Assembly: GCA_964017065.1 (NCBI GenBank)
Contig: OZ024792.1
Span: 4,893,754-4,957,753, forward strand
DNA: 64,000 bases
Direction: 5' to 3'
Source: Haliclona indistincta
Taxonomy: Eukaryota > Porifera > Demospongiae > Haplosclerida > Chalinidae
Both the position numbers and the translations under genes were made by a program. This document shows positions 30,287-43,687 of the stretch, piece after piece; position 1 is the stretch's first letter, and each line of letters opens with the position of its first letter. Under the pieces are notes generated by a model that was not told the DNA's origin, made no database searches, and saw only the letters and a list, made by a program, of their open reading frames with translations.

Positions 30287-33200
30287 ATGGCGGCTGAAGA
30301 CGAGGAATACAAGTTTTCTTCACTGGATGTTTATGCAGCCAGAGTGTTCTCTACTAAAGTATTAGGAATTACATCGACTGTGGTGATACTAGCAGCTGTG
30401 TTATATAGATCGCAAAATTACAGTTAGTTCACCAAGCACTATTCCACCCCCTTCAAATCACACATGTTTGTTTCTGCGCACTTGCAGTTGAGCCTACAGA
30501 CTGCTTTACGTATATAAATCGTGGTCAATGGCTCGGAAACACCTGGTACCCATACCAATGCATACTGATGAATAGGCCTTCGGACAGGTTTGTAAGGCTT
30601 TGCATCAATCGATACCTGTGATGTGCTTCTCTTTCTCTCCTTTTGTAGTGCTCCCTGTTTATCTAAAAATCGGCAGCAGCAGCAGCAGCACAATCGCGTG
30701 ACCTTTCACGGCAAGGATTCACTAGCACTCTACTTCAAGTGGTTGGTTGATGAAACTGGGGAAGGCAGCTATGTCATACCTTACAACATAGCAAAGGTAC
30801 ATATATACATGTGATGGTTATTTTCACATTCTCATGGTTAATAATAACAGCAATTTTTTCATGTAGAAGTCAAACATGTGTAGTGATAGGTTTCCTTTGC
30901 CCTAGTCACAAAGAATGCATTTCTAGTGTAGTTTTTATAAAGTTCAAACCTACAACTCTTGAGGTTGACACTTGTATATGGCATCAATTTGTCCTAATAA
31001 TTTCATTACGAGGTAATTATGACTACACTGGAACTCTATATCCTTGATTATCTAGGCCGCTGTGTATACATGTATTAGTGTTAGTTGGTATAGTGTTAAC
31101 GCTTTGCTTTGTGGGAATACTTATTACAAGTCAATCCTTGTTCTCTGCATGTGCTTGGCTTAATTTGATATACACGTAGCTGACACCATTCATTAGTTCC
31201 CAGCACAGAGCTGTGGAGCTTCCTCCAGTTACCACGCTCATTGACTCCGCTAGAGTGCTCATGATGGCTGACGCTACGTCCTCCGGTTCAGACTCGACCG
31301 TGAGCTTGTCCACGATTGTTTCTAGACCAACTGTCTTGAGCGGTTGCTTGATTTCGCTACAGTATAGCTCGCCTGTGTCAACCTCATCTCTTCCCTGGTC
31401 TGTGGTTCTAGCTCTCTTGCTCTCGCTCTCTCTCATTGCTGTCAGCTCCTGGTTCAGCCGGCCCACCTCTCCCTTCAGCTCTCTCACCAAGTCCCTATAC
31501 TCAATGCCTTGCTGTTGTAGCATCATCTCAATTCCGTCATATTTTTCTCGCAGTTGCCTTGTCTCTTCTTTGTACTCTACTTTTCTTTGATCATGGAGTA
31601 GCTGAGACCCCTCAAGTTCCCTACTAAGCTCTTCATTCCGTTTGGCTAGTTGAGAGAGAATTCCACTAAACTGCTGCATTTCTCCTATGATATGTCCTTG
31701 GAGGTTTTCTGCACGCTCTGAGCACTTGCGTGCTGACTCTCTTCGCTGGCGTTCTACTTCAAAAGGACTCACAAGGATATACAACACGCTCAGGACTACG
31801 TCAGTCAGTTTTGCTGTGTCTTCAGGAAGCTTGGTCACTGTCAAATGGCCGCCATAAACAGACAAAGTAGCTAGCATGCTAATCACTTTATCAAATGTAA
31901 GGTACTGCGGTTTAATTCTTAGATATTCTTTCACCAGCTTTGTTAGAGCCAGTCGACCATCCAGTAGTGGAATGGGTACATGTATGCTCTGTTTCAGTTT
32001 GTCCGATGGTGGAATACCTTGCAGTATCGCTTCTGTCATATCAGAATAAGACTTGTCTGTTGACTGACGAAAACGAGCCGCATTAATGTACAACACTAGT
32101 GCTCTTAACAGCTTGTGAATGTTCATCGAGGACTGGAATTCCCTTCCAAGAAAGTGGATGATTGTCCCAAGTGCTAGTAGCTGTGCCCTAGTGAAGAGCA
32201 TACTTGTGGTGCTGCTTGAGTCCTGGTCTGTGGTGGTGGGCTGGATTAGCGTGTATGAGATGACATCATTATAGTGAGACACGCTGATCAATCGTTCTCT
32301 GTTGCTTGGTGACAGTGTCACAGCAGCTGATGCTATTGCCTCTGCTATGGTCAGTAGGCTAGCCCTTCTAAAGATACTAGTAATACACATCTTGTGTCAG
32401 ATGAGCAATTCTATCACCTTTCTTTTGTGGATCCAGCAGCCATCTTTTGGTTCTCATGGGATTTCTTTGCACCTACTGTGTGCCGCTTGCTCAAAAGCAG
32501 CAGTTTTGTACTGTCACATGACCATGTGGTAGCGTGTGTTAGCTTTGGTATACAACTGTAAGATAAGATAAGGCTTAGGTTGTAAGGTTCCAACATTTGT
32601 ATGTTTTGCTCCTTAAATGATCCCGTGTTTTATCACAGAGTTCCCCGCTTCGCTTCAACAACGAACAACAATCCTTATTGACTGTAAGCCCAGCAATAAA
32701 AACATCAATAGATACTATTGTATGCCTCCCTCCAGGAAATGTTCTGGGAGCCTAATCATCTTGATACCAACATACTAGATCATTACCAACATCTCATTGA
32801 GTCAACAAAGAAGGTAATCAGTGTTTCAATGCATTTGAAAAACGATACTGTTGTTGTGTTCAGGGTCTCGAGGTTTCTCCTTCATCGCTAATAGTTCATC
32901 AATATCAGAGTTTTCTTACATCGCCGACCCACAATCCGCGTAATACTCAAAGGGACGTAATACGCCAGTGCAAAGGTCAGTACCAAGAGAGCTTGTGCTA
33001 TAATATCTCTTCCTCTTTCACAGCTTACTTAACTAAGCTTCAGCTACTGCAAAAGCAATACTTGGAAATTACTGCTCAAAAACAAAGCTTGCAACCTGTA
33101 ATGGTTGTCCTCATATCTGGTAAACTTGAAAAAATTTTTGGAGTCAAGATAACGTTTTTCTTTTAGATCGAGATGACCCAAAAAAATCTGCAAATTCTCA

Positions 33201-35435
33201 ATGCGGAAAGTTTGTTGAAAAGCACTATGAAGAGTTGGGAAGGAACAGTTCCGCTTTGAAGAGCAGACTAGTGGTTATACACACACCTAGCAAGGTACTC
33301 CATAAAACGCTCATGGAGGTCACTGGCAGAGAAGTTCAGCTCAGCTTTACTCCACCAGTGAGTTAGTGAGGGCAGACAATTAGAGCGTCTGTTGTGGTTG
33401 TTTAATATTGTGTTCTCAGGCTGTTATGGTTGTCATGCACTTTCTGTGTAATTCTCGAGAGTATGGGACGTGTTGTCTCACCACTGACACCAGCTATTAC
33501 ACCTCTGTAGTGATGCCTCTGCTCTTTGTGCTGTGAGCCACTTACTAGTTAGTACCACTTGTGTGCGCTTGAAATTCATTTGTTACAGAATGGCTAGCTA
33601 TCTTGGGTTATGGCTGGTGAAATTAACAGGAGCGAATCTTCGTAAGTAACAGAAAGAGAGTATCATTGATTTTTACTTCTCTCTCAGCATTGATTCCTTA
33701 TTTTGAGATAATGTCTATTGATCTCGATCATATCTACACCTTCATTGACCTGTCTGGTGTCATCGTGTTAGCTGTACTGACCTCGTGTCTCATTGAACGG
33801 TGCGATAAGTAGTACTCTGTGTTCTGAACTAGTTCTCACTGTTCAATAGACTAGAATACTTTGCCTCGGCTGGGCTATGGAGCTCTCACATTCTGTTCGG
33901 GTTGCTGTGTGTAGCTGTGGTTTGTCTTGGGTTCTTAAAGCGTGAAAACTGCTCACAGGTTTCGTTCATTGTGCCTGACCTTCTTCTGTTGTTGAGTGCT
34001 GTCTTTGGTTAGAATGAAATATTGAATAAAGATCAGTTGATGGAGTGGAGAGGGTTTATTGTGATGTTGCTGGTTTGTATTGAATACACTAACACTGAGA
34101 AGGTTTGTCATGTGGTGTCAGATGAAACATGGTTGAATTACTGATCATAGTCGTCTGCTGGTTTCTGGTTACATCAAATGCTGCTGGGTTGTATGGTATT
34201 CACTACTGGTTACACACACTCCATATACCTGTGGACTACAGGAGATTTATCCTTGAGGAGGGTTTTTAAGGTACAGAGCTGTTATGTTGTTATAATTTCT
34301 GACTCGATTTCTACAGGTTTTACTGAGACAAAACTATCTAGTCTTGTGGCTAAGTTTGGCACTGAACACTCCCTATAGCCTCTACACTATTCCTGCCATT
34401 ACCACTGTGGCTTTCTTGGTGGTTTTTATAACCATGGCTGCATGGCCACGATTATCACTAGAGAGCGCTAGAGGTTTGACTAGTACATGTAATCATGCTC
34501 TACTAATGCTTCTGTCATTAGGCTCATCTATGTTTGCTGGTAAACTGTTTGTTGTGTTTTCTGTACTAACCATTCTGACATTGAACAAGGTGTGTGTTAT
34601 CCATCATACCAACCACTACACTCCTCTCTTATCAACAGAGCATGTTCTCATCATGGCACATTCCTCCTCTGAATATACTCATGGCAGATGAGGGTTCCCC
34701 ACTGGTTGCCTGGTGGTCACAAATCGTAGCTAGTAGATATGTAAACCATAATATTGTTTAGTGACTAGTGCATAATGGCAGCACTGTAGGTCATCTTGCT
34801 GGGAATGATTGCTGGCTATGTTGTTCTACTGTCTTCCAAAACAAATTTCAAAATAGTGGTGTACTCTGTAAAGAATGCATTTCCTATCATTGCAATAATT
34901 TGTATGATAGTAAGTCTCTCGTAGTCTCATGCTACTTTGTCATACTTTATTTTCTCAGATATACATTGGTTTTGCTGCTACAATGCAGAGAAGCGAAGAT
35001 TCTGAGCAATTTCATAGTGTTTTAGTCATTCTTCCTGTGAGATAGCCAACATTATCTAAGTCTGCATACTTATTCCCACTTTAGATTCTGTCATACGTTA
35101 CCCTTCGAAATGCCACAGAGTCTCTAAGAGGGACATACAGTGCTGTGTTTCGCTACTGTGGATCAATGGCTATTGAGGTTGGTTGCTGCTTGATCTCCAT
35201 GTCTTGTTACTCCATTTCCTCTCAGATGTACGTACTGTTTCAGCACTTGATGGTCACTCACAGTAGAAAGGGTATTCTAGCTCTGTTTCCTGGCTACTAT
35301 TCAATCAATCTTTTAACCTCGCTGGCTGTATGGTGGTTCATGTCGCTATCCCTCAGCACTGCAGCAAGAACTGCCTTCACATACACCAAACCAGTGACAA
35401 TAGATGAAGAAGATGAAGAACCTCCTCAACCATGA
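30287..35435 (+). CDS. CASD1-type Cas1 family protein, probable sialate O-acetyltransferase pseudoenzyme
   Basis: Twenty exons (first 30287-30422, last 35085-35435) sum to 792 residues; human CASD1 has about 797. Layout fits CASD1: N-terminal TM, a lumenal SGNH-like domain (GQWLGNTWYPYQC, then HGKDSLALYF in place of the family GDSRxRQLF), then the multi-TM Cas1 domain with NKDQLMEWRGF, FTTGYTHSIYLWTTGDLS, NYLVLWLSLALNTPY and a C-terminal LFPGYYSINLL. The family transfers acetyl groups to sialic acid in the Golgi. Here the DGLH block of the catalytic triad aligns to TGRE, and the conserved YH after the EWKGW motif is EY, so activity is doubtful. The 48-base piece 34474-34521 is in frame but has CTACTAAT and TTAG, so I call it an intron. 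Confidence 0.88.
31131..32443 (-). CDS. Unknown helical/coiled-coil protein nested antisense in a CASD1-like intron
   Basis: Exon 32418-32443 (MAAGSTKE) plus exon 31131-32376 give 423 residues with a 41-base GT...AG intron (32377-32417) that keeps frame. Without splicing, the reading frame begins at ATG 32390. The whole gene lies inside the 1.84-kb intron 30797-32638 of the gene on the other strand. The N-terminal 220 residues are mostly helical and hydrophobic, without a signal peptide or obvious TM. Residues about 225-330 form a strong coiled coil (Glu/Arg/Gln-rich heptads such as REKYDGIEMMLQQQGIEYRD). I recognise no family. Confidence 0.75.
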
Positions 35436-35579
35436 ACTATTATTATTATTCTATTTTTGTTGTTGACAACTAAATATTTCAATATTAAGTTATAAAATGG
35501 AGCATAGTCACACATGCTAGGGTACTAAGGATACGCTATTCTACTGTCTATGCTAGGTACAGCTGGTTTGTGCATATTG

Positions 35580-38500
35580 TTAGGTAGACTCGTCAAAGTC
35601 ACCAGTGACAATTGGAGCTAGGTCAGATTTATCCTCATATTGGATGTCGCCTGTCTCGGATGAAAACCCAACTGTAGTGATCTAATATCAAGAAACGACA
35701 ATCATTAAGTAATAGAGACATGTATATTGGTTATTACCTTCTTCTCTGCCTTTTGCCTTGTTCTACTAACCATGACCCAAACAAAAATCAGTAGGACAAC
35801 CCCGCCCAGCACCAGTATCACCAAAACTATCAGTGGAACTAACCAAGTTGCTCTGGATATAGAAAAAAAAAGAAACATTTTTTGCAACGCTACTATTCTA
35901 CATCTTGTAGTTATAACTTACACATCTAGGTCACAATCTCCTCCAAGAACATCCAGTGAGTACCCGATACCACATGATGTCTGACAGTTCACAAACTCTG
36001 CTCGGTTGATAGAATCATCCTCAAACATGCACACATTGCACTGAGTACTGCCAGGTCCAGTGCATCGCTTGCAGTTGCGGAAACAAGGTAGACAGTATTG
36101 GCTTGCGTTGGCGTAGTATCCATTTGAACAGGTGTCTTGACATACGAATCCTGATCCAGCGCTATTTGGTTGAGTGACGTTCTTACAAGCTATGCAATCA
36201 GTGACTGCTGGACCATTGCACCCATTGCAGTTAGGACTGCATGCGGAGCATTCTGCAGTTCCAGTTGGTAGAAAATGGAGATATTCGGACACAGCATTAC
36301 AGGATGGAACACACACGTCTCGACCATTGTAGCGTACTTTGTCATTCTTGCACCCAGCACAGTCAGTAGCATTATGACGACAACCGTTGCATTCATTGTC
36401 ACAGTAAAAGCAGTTTGAATTGCCGACGCAAGAAGCAACGCACTGTACTCCAGTTGCAATCGGAATAGTAGCGTGAGAACAAGCCGTGCACTGTGTTGTA
36501 GACGATCCAGTGCATCTTGCACAGATGCTATTGCATGCAAAGCATACGGCTCTGTTGTCGCCAGAGAGACGATCTTGATATGGAATGATCTGTGCGCCGC
36601 TGGAAACTGGGTATGTACCAACAGGGCATCCATCAGCAGGATCGAAGCATCGAACCTAAGAGCAAGACATGGATAATGTGCGCTAGACAAGACAAAGATT
36701 ACTCACTGGGTCGGTAGTAGAATCAAGAACTTCACACCTCTGACAACCATTGTCTCCTACAAACGTGTTTGGTCCGGTGCATCCTTCCCGGCAAGCGGAT
36801 GGACATGACTTGCAGGTGCCTGAACTTACATCGTTGTATGTGTTGAGAGTGCATGATCTCACTAGAATGAACAGCAATGAGTAATAATAGTGACATTGAA
36901 TATTTACTCACCGATTCCAGTTGCCTGTGTGAATCCTGCTGGCAGATTGAGCCCGGTTAGATCATTGACACTGTTGGTTGACGAAAACGATAGATGCAAG
37001 TCATTTATTGAATTCGCAATTGCAGTGCTGCTATCAATCAATGCTTGAAGATCGCTTGGTAGTTGGAGGGTGACTATGTTTCCAGCAGTCATAGTAAACA
37101 TAATAGGATTTGTTGTACTGGCCGAGTTAAGCATGACTATTGGTGAAGTAGGACTGTTTGAGATGGTTATTGAATCAATAAACTGCTGCTGTGAGACTAC
37201 AAGGACGGGCTCTGAGAAGGTTATGATAACTTGTCCAGTCATTAGATCCAAAGCAAATCCAGATACGCTGGGAGCAGTGTTGTCAACAGTGACTGTTTTA
37301 GCTGCTGTGGTGCTTGGAACAACTTGGTTATTATTATAGTCACTGATGGCTCCGGATGCAACGTTTAGAATAGTCCTACTTGGAGCAGTAGCTGAGCCTA
37401 TTATTTGGTCATTATGGATATTAGTGAGATCATCAGCAGTAAGACTGATCTGGACAACAGAGGCATTGCTGGTAGGAGTCACAACTCCTCCAGATAGAAC
37501 AGGCAGACTAGTTACATTAGATCTGAAGTTCATTTGAGCTGGTTGAAACGAGGAAGGAAGAACTGGATCATCAAAGCTGACAATGAAGTACCCTTCATCA
37601 AGATCAAGCGAAAACCCAATCACCATTGGTGGAGTCGAGTCTCCAATAAGACGACAACTCTGTGTAGCGTTGCTGCTGGAAATGCCAAAGGCAGCTCTGT
37701 TGTAGATATCAATGACAAAGCCCTGACTTGCACTTATGTACGTGTTGCTCAACATCGTAGCAAAGCTGTTGTCAGTCTTCATGCTAAAGAAAAGATCCAC
37801 TGGAATGGTCACTTGAATATAAACAGATTGACCAAAGTCGAGTGTTTTATCGATCAATTGGTATCCACTAGTAGCTGATGGACCACGTTGAAGACGGAGT
37901 TGTCCAATCGACAATGATGATGCAATGACGATATCATTGAACGAGAGACCGATCACACCAATATTCATGTCCAGATCAAAACACTGTAGACTGGGCGGTG
38001 TGGTGTCAGGAATCAATGAGTCTACACTGAGTACGCTTGAAAGGACAGGATTATCATTGTAGTCATTTATAGCACCAAGACTAAACGAGACCCATAAAGT
38101 GCTGGTAGTGTTACCAAGATTTGGTAGAACCTTGATCTCTCCTACATCTGGAACAGACATTGTGACCCGGACTCTCCTTGGAGTGTTCAGCATACTTGCT
38201 TGTGCTGCAAGCAGTGTGTAGGCGGTGCCTGGATTAGATTGTGCGTTCTGTACGGTGATCCTTCCAGACATTAAAGACATTGGATTGACAGCTTCGTTTG
38301 CAACCATATCAAAAGTTCCGCTATCCAAGTCAAAGACAGTAACAGCTGTTATCAGCGGACGTGTTAGATCGTCAGCGTAAGAGCTAGCCTGCACAGCTTC
38401 ACCCATCCCAACTGGCAATATGTAGGCTCCTTCTAGATCGCGACCTCCTCCAGTGGAAAACGACAGGTATGAGTCTGCGGCGCTTGAGTAGAGGCCTGCA

Positions 38501-39404
38501 GTGGATTTCACGGTATCGAGATCGTTAGATGGAATCAGAACATTGACAACAGCCGAGTTGACTGTGGTCTGTATCTGCACGTTTGGTGTGACTGATGCTG
38601 TTGGACTGGAAGCTGTATTTTGCAGAGTAAAGGTTGGTTTGAAAGAAGAAATATTAAGTGGTTTAGTGAACGTAAGTGCCAGCACTCCAGTATCCATATC
38701 GATGGAGAACATACTCAGTGTAGCAGCTGTAAACAAGAGATAAAAATTATGTCATAATTCGTTTCTTAGACCACACACAGATGCTACTTGCAACTAATTA
38801 CTATTCATTGGTTCCTGTGAATAGAGTGTGGCACTCCCATCTCCAGACAACAAAATTCATAATCAAAAAATTTTTGTTATAAGACTAAAGTCTTTCTTTC
38901 TCACAAAAACGCACTGCCACCATGCACTTGCAAAAATAAATAAACTCACGTTGAACAGTCACAGTAAGACTAAATGTTGCACTTCCAGAACCACTCAAGA
39001 AATTGTATTGGTCGTTATTAGCAGACTGCACAGAGCAGCTGTAAGAACCAGAGTCACTTGTCCTCAGCCCACAAAAACTTAGCATTGACACAGCGAACAC
39101 CTTTCCATCAGAAGATGTCACAGTGGTGGTATTGATGTAGATAGAAGGATCCGATCCAGAGACTATAGATCCACTTCCAGCCTTGCTCCAGCTGATCTGC
39201 GGCAGGGGCTGTCCAAAGGCAACGCAGGACATTGTGTGGATATCATGGTGATATGCAGTAGCGTCATCAGGCACAGCAACCAGTACCGCACCTAGGAAAC
39301 AACTCACCATAAACAAACAGCTCAAGAATAGAAGACGGCTACTTACTTTCAACAGCGCTGAAGGCAAGAACAAAAAGCAGACTGGATAGCGCAAGCAGCT
39401 TCAT
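35580..39404 (-). CDS. Receptor: Ig, five beta-sandwich repeats, furin-like Cys-rich, TM (copy 1)
   Basis: Exons 39347-39404, 38950-39291, 36912-38726, 36707-36861, 35922-36655, 35738-35852 and 35580-35681 give 1,106 residues. Signal peptide 1-17; one Ig domain (Cys, ISWSKAG Trp, DSGSYSC) in a single exon; one 1.8-kb exon with five repeats of about 120 residues, each starting with an (F)xLDxxxGxxxxxF(S/D)xPV signature, which resembles bacterial-type Ig-like beta-sandwiches; about 300 residues of furin-like Cys-rich repeats (CxxC, CNGC, CKRCTGPG); TM about 1045-1068; short acidic tail with IQYEDKS. Exon phases match the gene at 39634-43687 exactly, so this is a tandem duplicate. The combination of domains is unfamiliar to me; adhesion or recognition is an inference. 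Confidence 0.9.
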
Positions 39405-39633
39405 GTTTGCTGGTAGAGATAGAGAAAAATCGTCAAAACAAGGGCGTGGCTCGTAAAATACAGCAACGTTAAAAGAAACGTAAGAAGGTAACGTTACTCT
39501 TCACGAGTCAGGAACGTGGTCATGAATTCAGTAAATTAATTATTGGGGGACATAAACTACTGGTAAACACAATAATATCTCTTGCGACTACATGCTAACT
39601 ACAAGATATAAGTATGTTTCACTGGGGAAGTGT

Positions 39634-42600
39634 TTACGTCTCGAAGTCACTCTTCATGGATGCAGTATCACTCTTGTTAGTACTGTATACTGGGTTATCA
39701 ATATGATGCGCAAAGTCCTCTTGATCAGAAAACTGCAAGTTCAAGAAGATAACAAAACATGATATATTATGCAGAATGCAAGATCGTACCCCTTTTTTAG
39801 CCTTTGTCTTGCTTGTCCTCAAGCAGACGAAGCCTACAATCAATAGCACAGCTATGACTGCACCAGCTATAAGCAGGAATAGCAGAGGAACAAGCCAGAC
39901 AGCTCTGCATGAATGAAAATGATAAGTTATTTACAACATTTCATCATGTGCTTACACTATCAGATCACAGTCACCTCCAACGACATCCAGTGTGTATCCA
40001 GTAGGACATGACTTCAGACAGTTGACGAAAGTCACTCGGTTGACAGAGTCGTCCTCGAATGTGCATACATTGCACTGAGTACTGGAAGGCCCAATGCATC
40101 GTTTGCAGTTTTCGGAACAAGGAAGACAGAACATAGACGCATTGGCATAGTAACCATTTGGACAGCTACCGACACACATTTTTCCTGATCTGTCACTCGT
40201 ATACTGAGAGTAGTTTCTACAAGAATTACAGTCAGTGTTAAGACGACCTGTACAGCCCATGCTGCTGCACTGAGCATCACAGGGAACACATTCAGAGTTT
40301 CCAGAAGGCGAAATACTGAGAAATTGATTACCAGAGTTGCAGTTTGGCACACAAATTCTTCGGCCCTGCCAAATCATCATGTCATTCTTGCAAGCAACAC
40401 AGTCTGTAGCATTGTTTCGACAGCCATTGCACTGATCATCACAATAGTAGCAATTGGTGTTGCTCACGCAAGAGTCAAGGCACATGACACCACTCTGCAG
40501 TTTGACTGCAGCGTGAGAGCAAGCAGAGCATGCTGTAGACGATGATCCAGTGCATTGAGCACAAAGAGGATGACAAGGAAGGCATACGCTTCGATCTACA
40601 CCAGAAAGATAGGTCTGGTATGGTTGAATTGCTTGTCCGTCTGAAGTTTGGTATGCTCCAACTGGACATCCATCACTGGGATTGAAGCATCTTACCTATA
40701 AGAGAGAAGCAGATATTATCTTCATGCATCATGTCTCAAGTGATTGGTTTCACTCACTGGATTGCTATTAGAATCAACTTGAAGCAGCTCACATCGAGTA
40801 CAGCCCATGGCGCCTACAGTTGGGTTTGGTCCTGCGCATCCATCACGGCAAACAGACAAACAACTTTCACATGTTCCATCAGCAACAGAATTGTATGTGT
40901 TGTTCACACACAATCGGACTGTGAAAAAAACCAAACTGAAACAAATTTCCCAAAAATGCTCAACTTACCAATTCCACTAGCTTGAGTGTATCCTGCTACA
41001 AGTTGTTGACTGACAAGATCAGTAACACCATTAGTGGCATCAAAATTAATGTGAACATTGTTAGCGGATGTAGCGATTAGACTACTGTCATCGATTAGCT
41101 GGTGAAGGTCATTGGGTAGAGTAAGAGTCACGGTGTTTGAGGTAGGCATAGCGAACATGATTTCACTTGGAGAGTTTGCAGCGGTGAGTGAAACTGTTGG
41201 CGATGTAGGACTGTTAGTAATGGATATCGAAGAGATGAACTGTTGCTGACTGCTTATGGTGACAGGCTCAGAGAAGGTCAAGAAGAATTGACCAGTTATG
41301 AGGTTCAGGGTGAAGCTGCTGAGAGTTGGAGGAGTTGTGTCGGCTAGAACCATTTGAGCGTTGAGGTTGGTAATTCCAAGTATTGGATTGGAAGCATAGT
41401 CAGAAAATGCACCACTGTTAAGTCGTAATGATGTCATGTTTGCCTGTGTTGGTAACCCAATGTTTGGATCATTGTGAATATTTTGAAGATCTGCGGCACT
41501 CAACTTTACTCGAACTGCAACTTGGTTGCCCATGATGGTAAAGGCATTCCCACCGCTTAGAGCAGGAAGGTTGGTAGACCCAGACATAAAGCGAATCATT
41601 GCTGGCGTGTAGGAAGAAGGACTGACAGGTTCATTGAAGGTAACAAGTAGTTCTCCTTGGTTAAGATCGAGAGTAAAACCAATAGCAGCTGGAGACATTG
41701 TATCAGGATAAACCTGACATGCCCGTATAGCATTGGTTGAGGGAACTTCAAGTGATTGTACTCCATATATGTCTCTTATAAACCCTTGGGCTGCACTGAT
41801 GTATGTGTTGTTCACGGTAGTTCCCAAAGTAGTGTCGGACTTGATGCCAAACAGAGTGCTCTGTGATATGTTAGCTAGAATGAACAAACTTCTGGCCTCA
41901 GGAAATGTGTAAGCCAACAATTGGTATCCAGTTGTGGATGACTGACTGCTCTGAAGACGGATTTGGCCTGCCATCAGTGTTGACTGAGAGACGATGTCAT
42001 TAAACGAGAGTTGAACTGTTCCAGTGTTCAGGTCTAAACTAAAGCAAGATAGTCCGGCAGGTGATGAATCTGGAACAAAATTTTCCACTCCAAATTTTGT
42101 AGCAAGAAGTCTGTTGTTGGCGAAATCTGCAATTGCATCATCCCAAAAGGATACAAACACCGAAGAAATGTTTTTAGCGAGGCCGGGAATTATCTTGACT
42201 TCTGCACTGTCTGACACAGACATTGTAATTCTGATATTTCTTGGAGTGCTTAGAGCAGTTGCTGTTCCAGCAAGTAGTGTATAACTTGTTGAAGGATTGT
42301 CTAGAGTATTCTGCACTGAGACCCTTCCTATCACTAAACTGTCTGGATCGACTGCTTCAGAGAATGTAACATCAAATGAACCACTGTCCAGGTCAAACAC
42401 ATCCACGCTGGTAATAGTTGGACGCTGAAAGTCAGCCGTGTAAGTTATAACTTGAACTGCCTCGTTCATTCCTATCGGTAGCAAGTAGGCACCGTTCAAA
42501 TCTCGAGTACCTCCAGTGCTAAAGGACAAGTACGAATCGGACATACTTGTGAACAAAGATCGAGTCGCCTTCACATTGTCCAAGTCCGTTGGAGTCAGCA

Positions 42601-43687
42601 CAATGACGATGAGACCAGTGTCAACTGTGGATTGTGGTTGGTTGTTGGTCAGGGAGTAAGAGGCTGATGCACCAGAAGCAGAATTTTGCAGTGTAAAAAT
42701 TGGCTTGAAAGTAGTAATATTGAGTGGTTTGGTAAAGGACATGGACAGTCTTCCGTGGTCCATATCCATTGAAAAGGAGCCCAACTCGGGTGCTGCAAGT
42801 GTAAACAAGCTAACAATAAATATGGGAAACCATGATTTTCATCTGCTAGTTCTCATTGATTCTAAAATGATATTCATGGTGAATGCATGCTGAGTGCACG
42901 GGACTCTATTCTTTGATAGTATTCATTGTATTAGTGAAAATAGATAGATGATAAAATAAAATTCTCATCCTAATACACATAAAAATCAAATGCCATTACC
43001 AGAAGTAAAACTGAGAATCTTTTTTATTTTATTGCACTCTGTAGTAGGCTGCTCCACTAGATGGAGTTTGTCCTCCGGCATGTTTGTTGTAAAGTTTTAA
43101 TAATAATAATAATAATATTATTGAACCATTATGTGTTAAAACATCACTAAGGGCCTGCACAGTGACACTTGCAATTTGCGAATGATGGGAGATTTTTAAT
43201 CCAAATTTAGAGCTATTACTTACGTCTTATTGAGACTGATAGAGAGAAGGAGGCAGACTGCATCCCATTCAGAAAAGAATACTGGTCGTTTGCTGCTGAC
43301 TGTACAGTACAACTGTATGTACCAGCATCAGATAGCCTCAATGCACAGAAACTGAGAATGGAAACGAAAAACTGTGTTCCATCTGCTGTCATTACACTGG
43401 TATTGTTGACATTGACAGTGGGCATGTTCTGTGGATTGATGGTTCCAGTACCGCTTTTGCTCCAAGATATCTGAGGCATAGGGTTACCAAATGCCACACA
43501 GATCATGGAGTGGATGTCGTGCGAATAAGCAGTACCATCGCTGGGAACTGCGACCAAAACGGCTCCTGTATAACAGAGTGTCAAGTATTACAAAATGGAT
43601 CATTTTGGTCAGTTTGTGCTAAATTTAACCTTGAACTCCAGTAAAGGCGAGAAAGCCCAGTAGGGAAATGGTTGCAAGTAGCTGCAT
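39634..43687 (-). CDS. Receptor: Ig, five beta-sandwich repeats, furin-like Cys-rich, TM (copy 2, NPxY tail)
   Basis: Exons 43630-43687, 43224-43565, 40969-42792, 40758-40918, 39956-40695, 39790-39904 and 39634-39732 give 1,112 residues. Same architecture and phases as the gene at 35580-39404; exons 1, 2 and 6 have identical lengths (58, 342, 115). The Ig domain has DIHSMICVA, ISWSKSG and DAGTYSC. The five repeats share the SLDLNTGTVQLSFND-type signature. The Cys-rich part ends with CKRCIGPSSTQCNVC. After the TM and KTKAKK the tail has DNPVYSTN, an NPxY motif of the kind read by PTB domains and endocytic adaptors, which the sister copy lacks. Confidence 0.9.

Noticed and set aside
36190..36690. 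166-codon minus frame overlapping the Cys-rich domain
   Set aside because: Out-of-frame shadow; the frame rich in CxxC with matching phase at 36655 and 35922 is the real exon.
35580..43687. Bacterial contamination as source of the beta-sandwich repeats
   Set aside because: The repeats are spliced in phase to Ig, furin-like and TM exons in two tandem copies, so they are part of the host genome.
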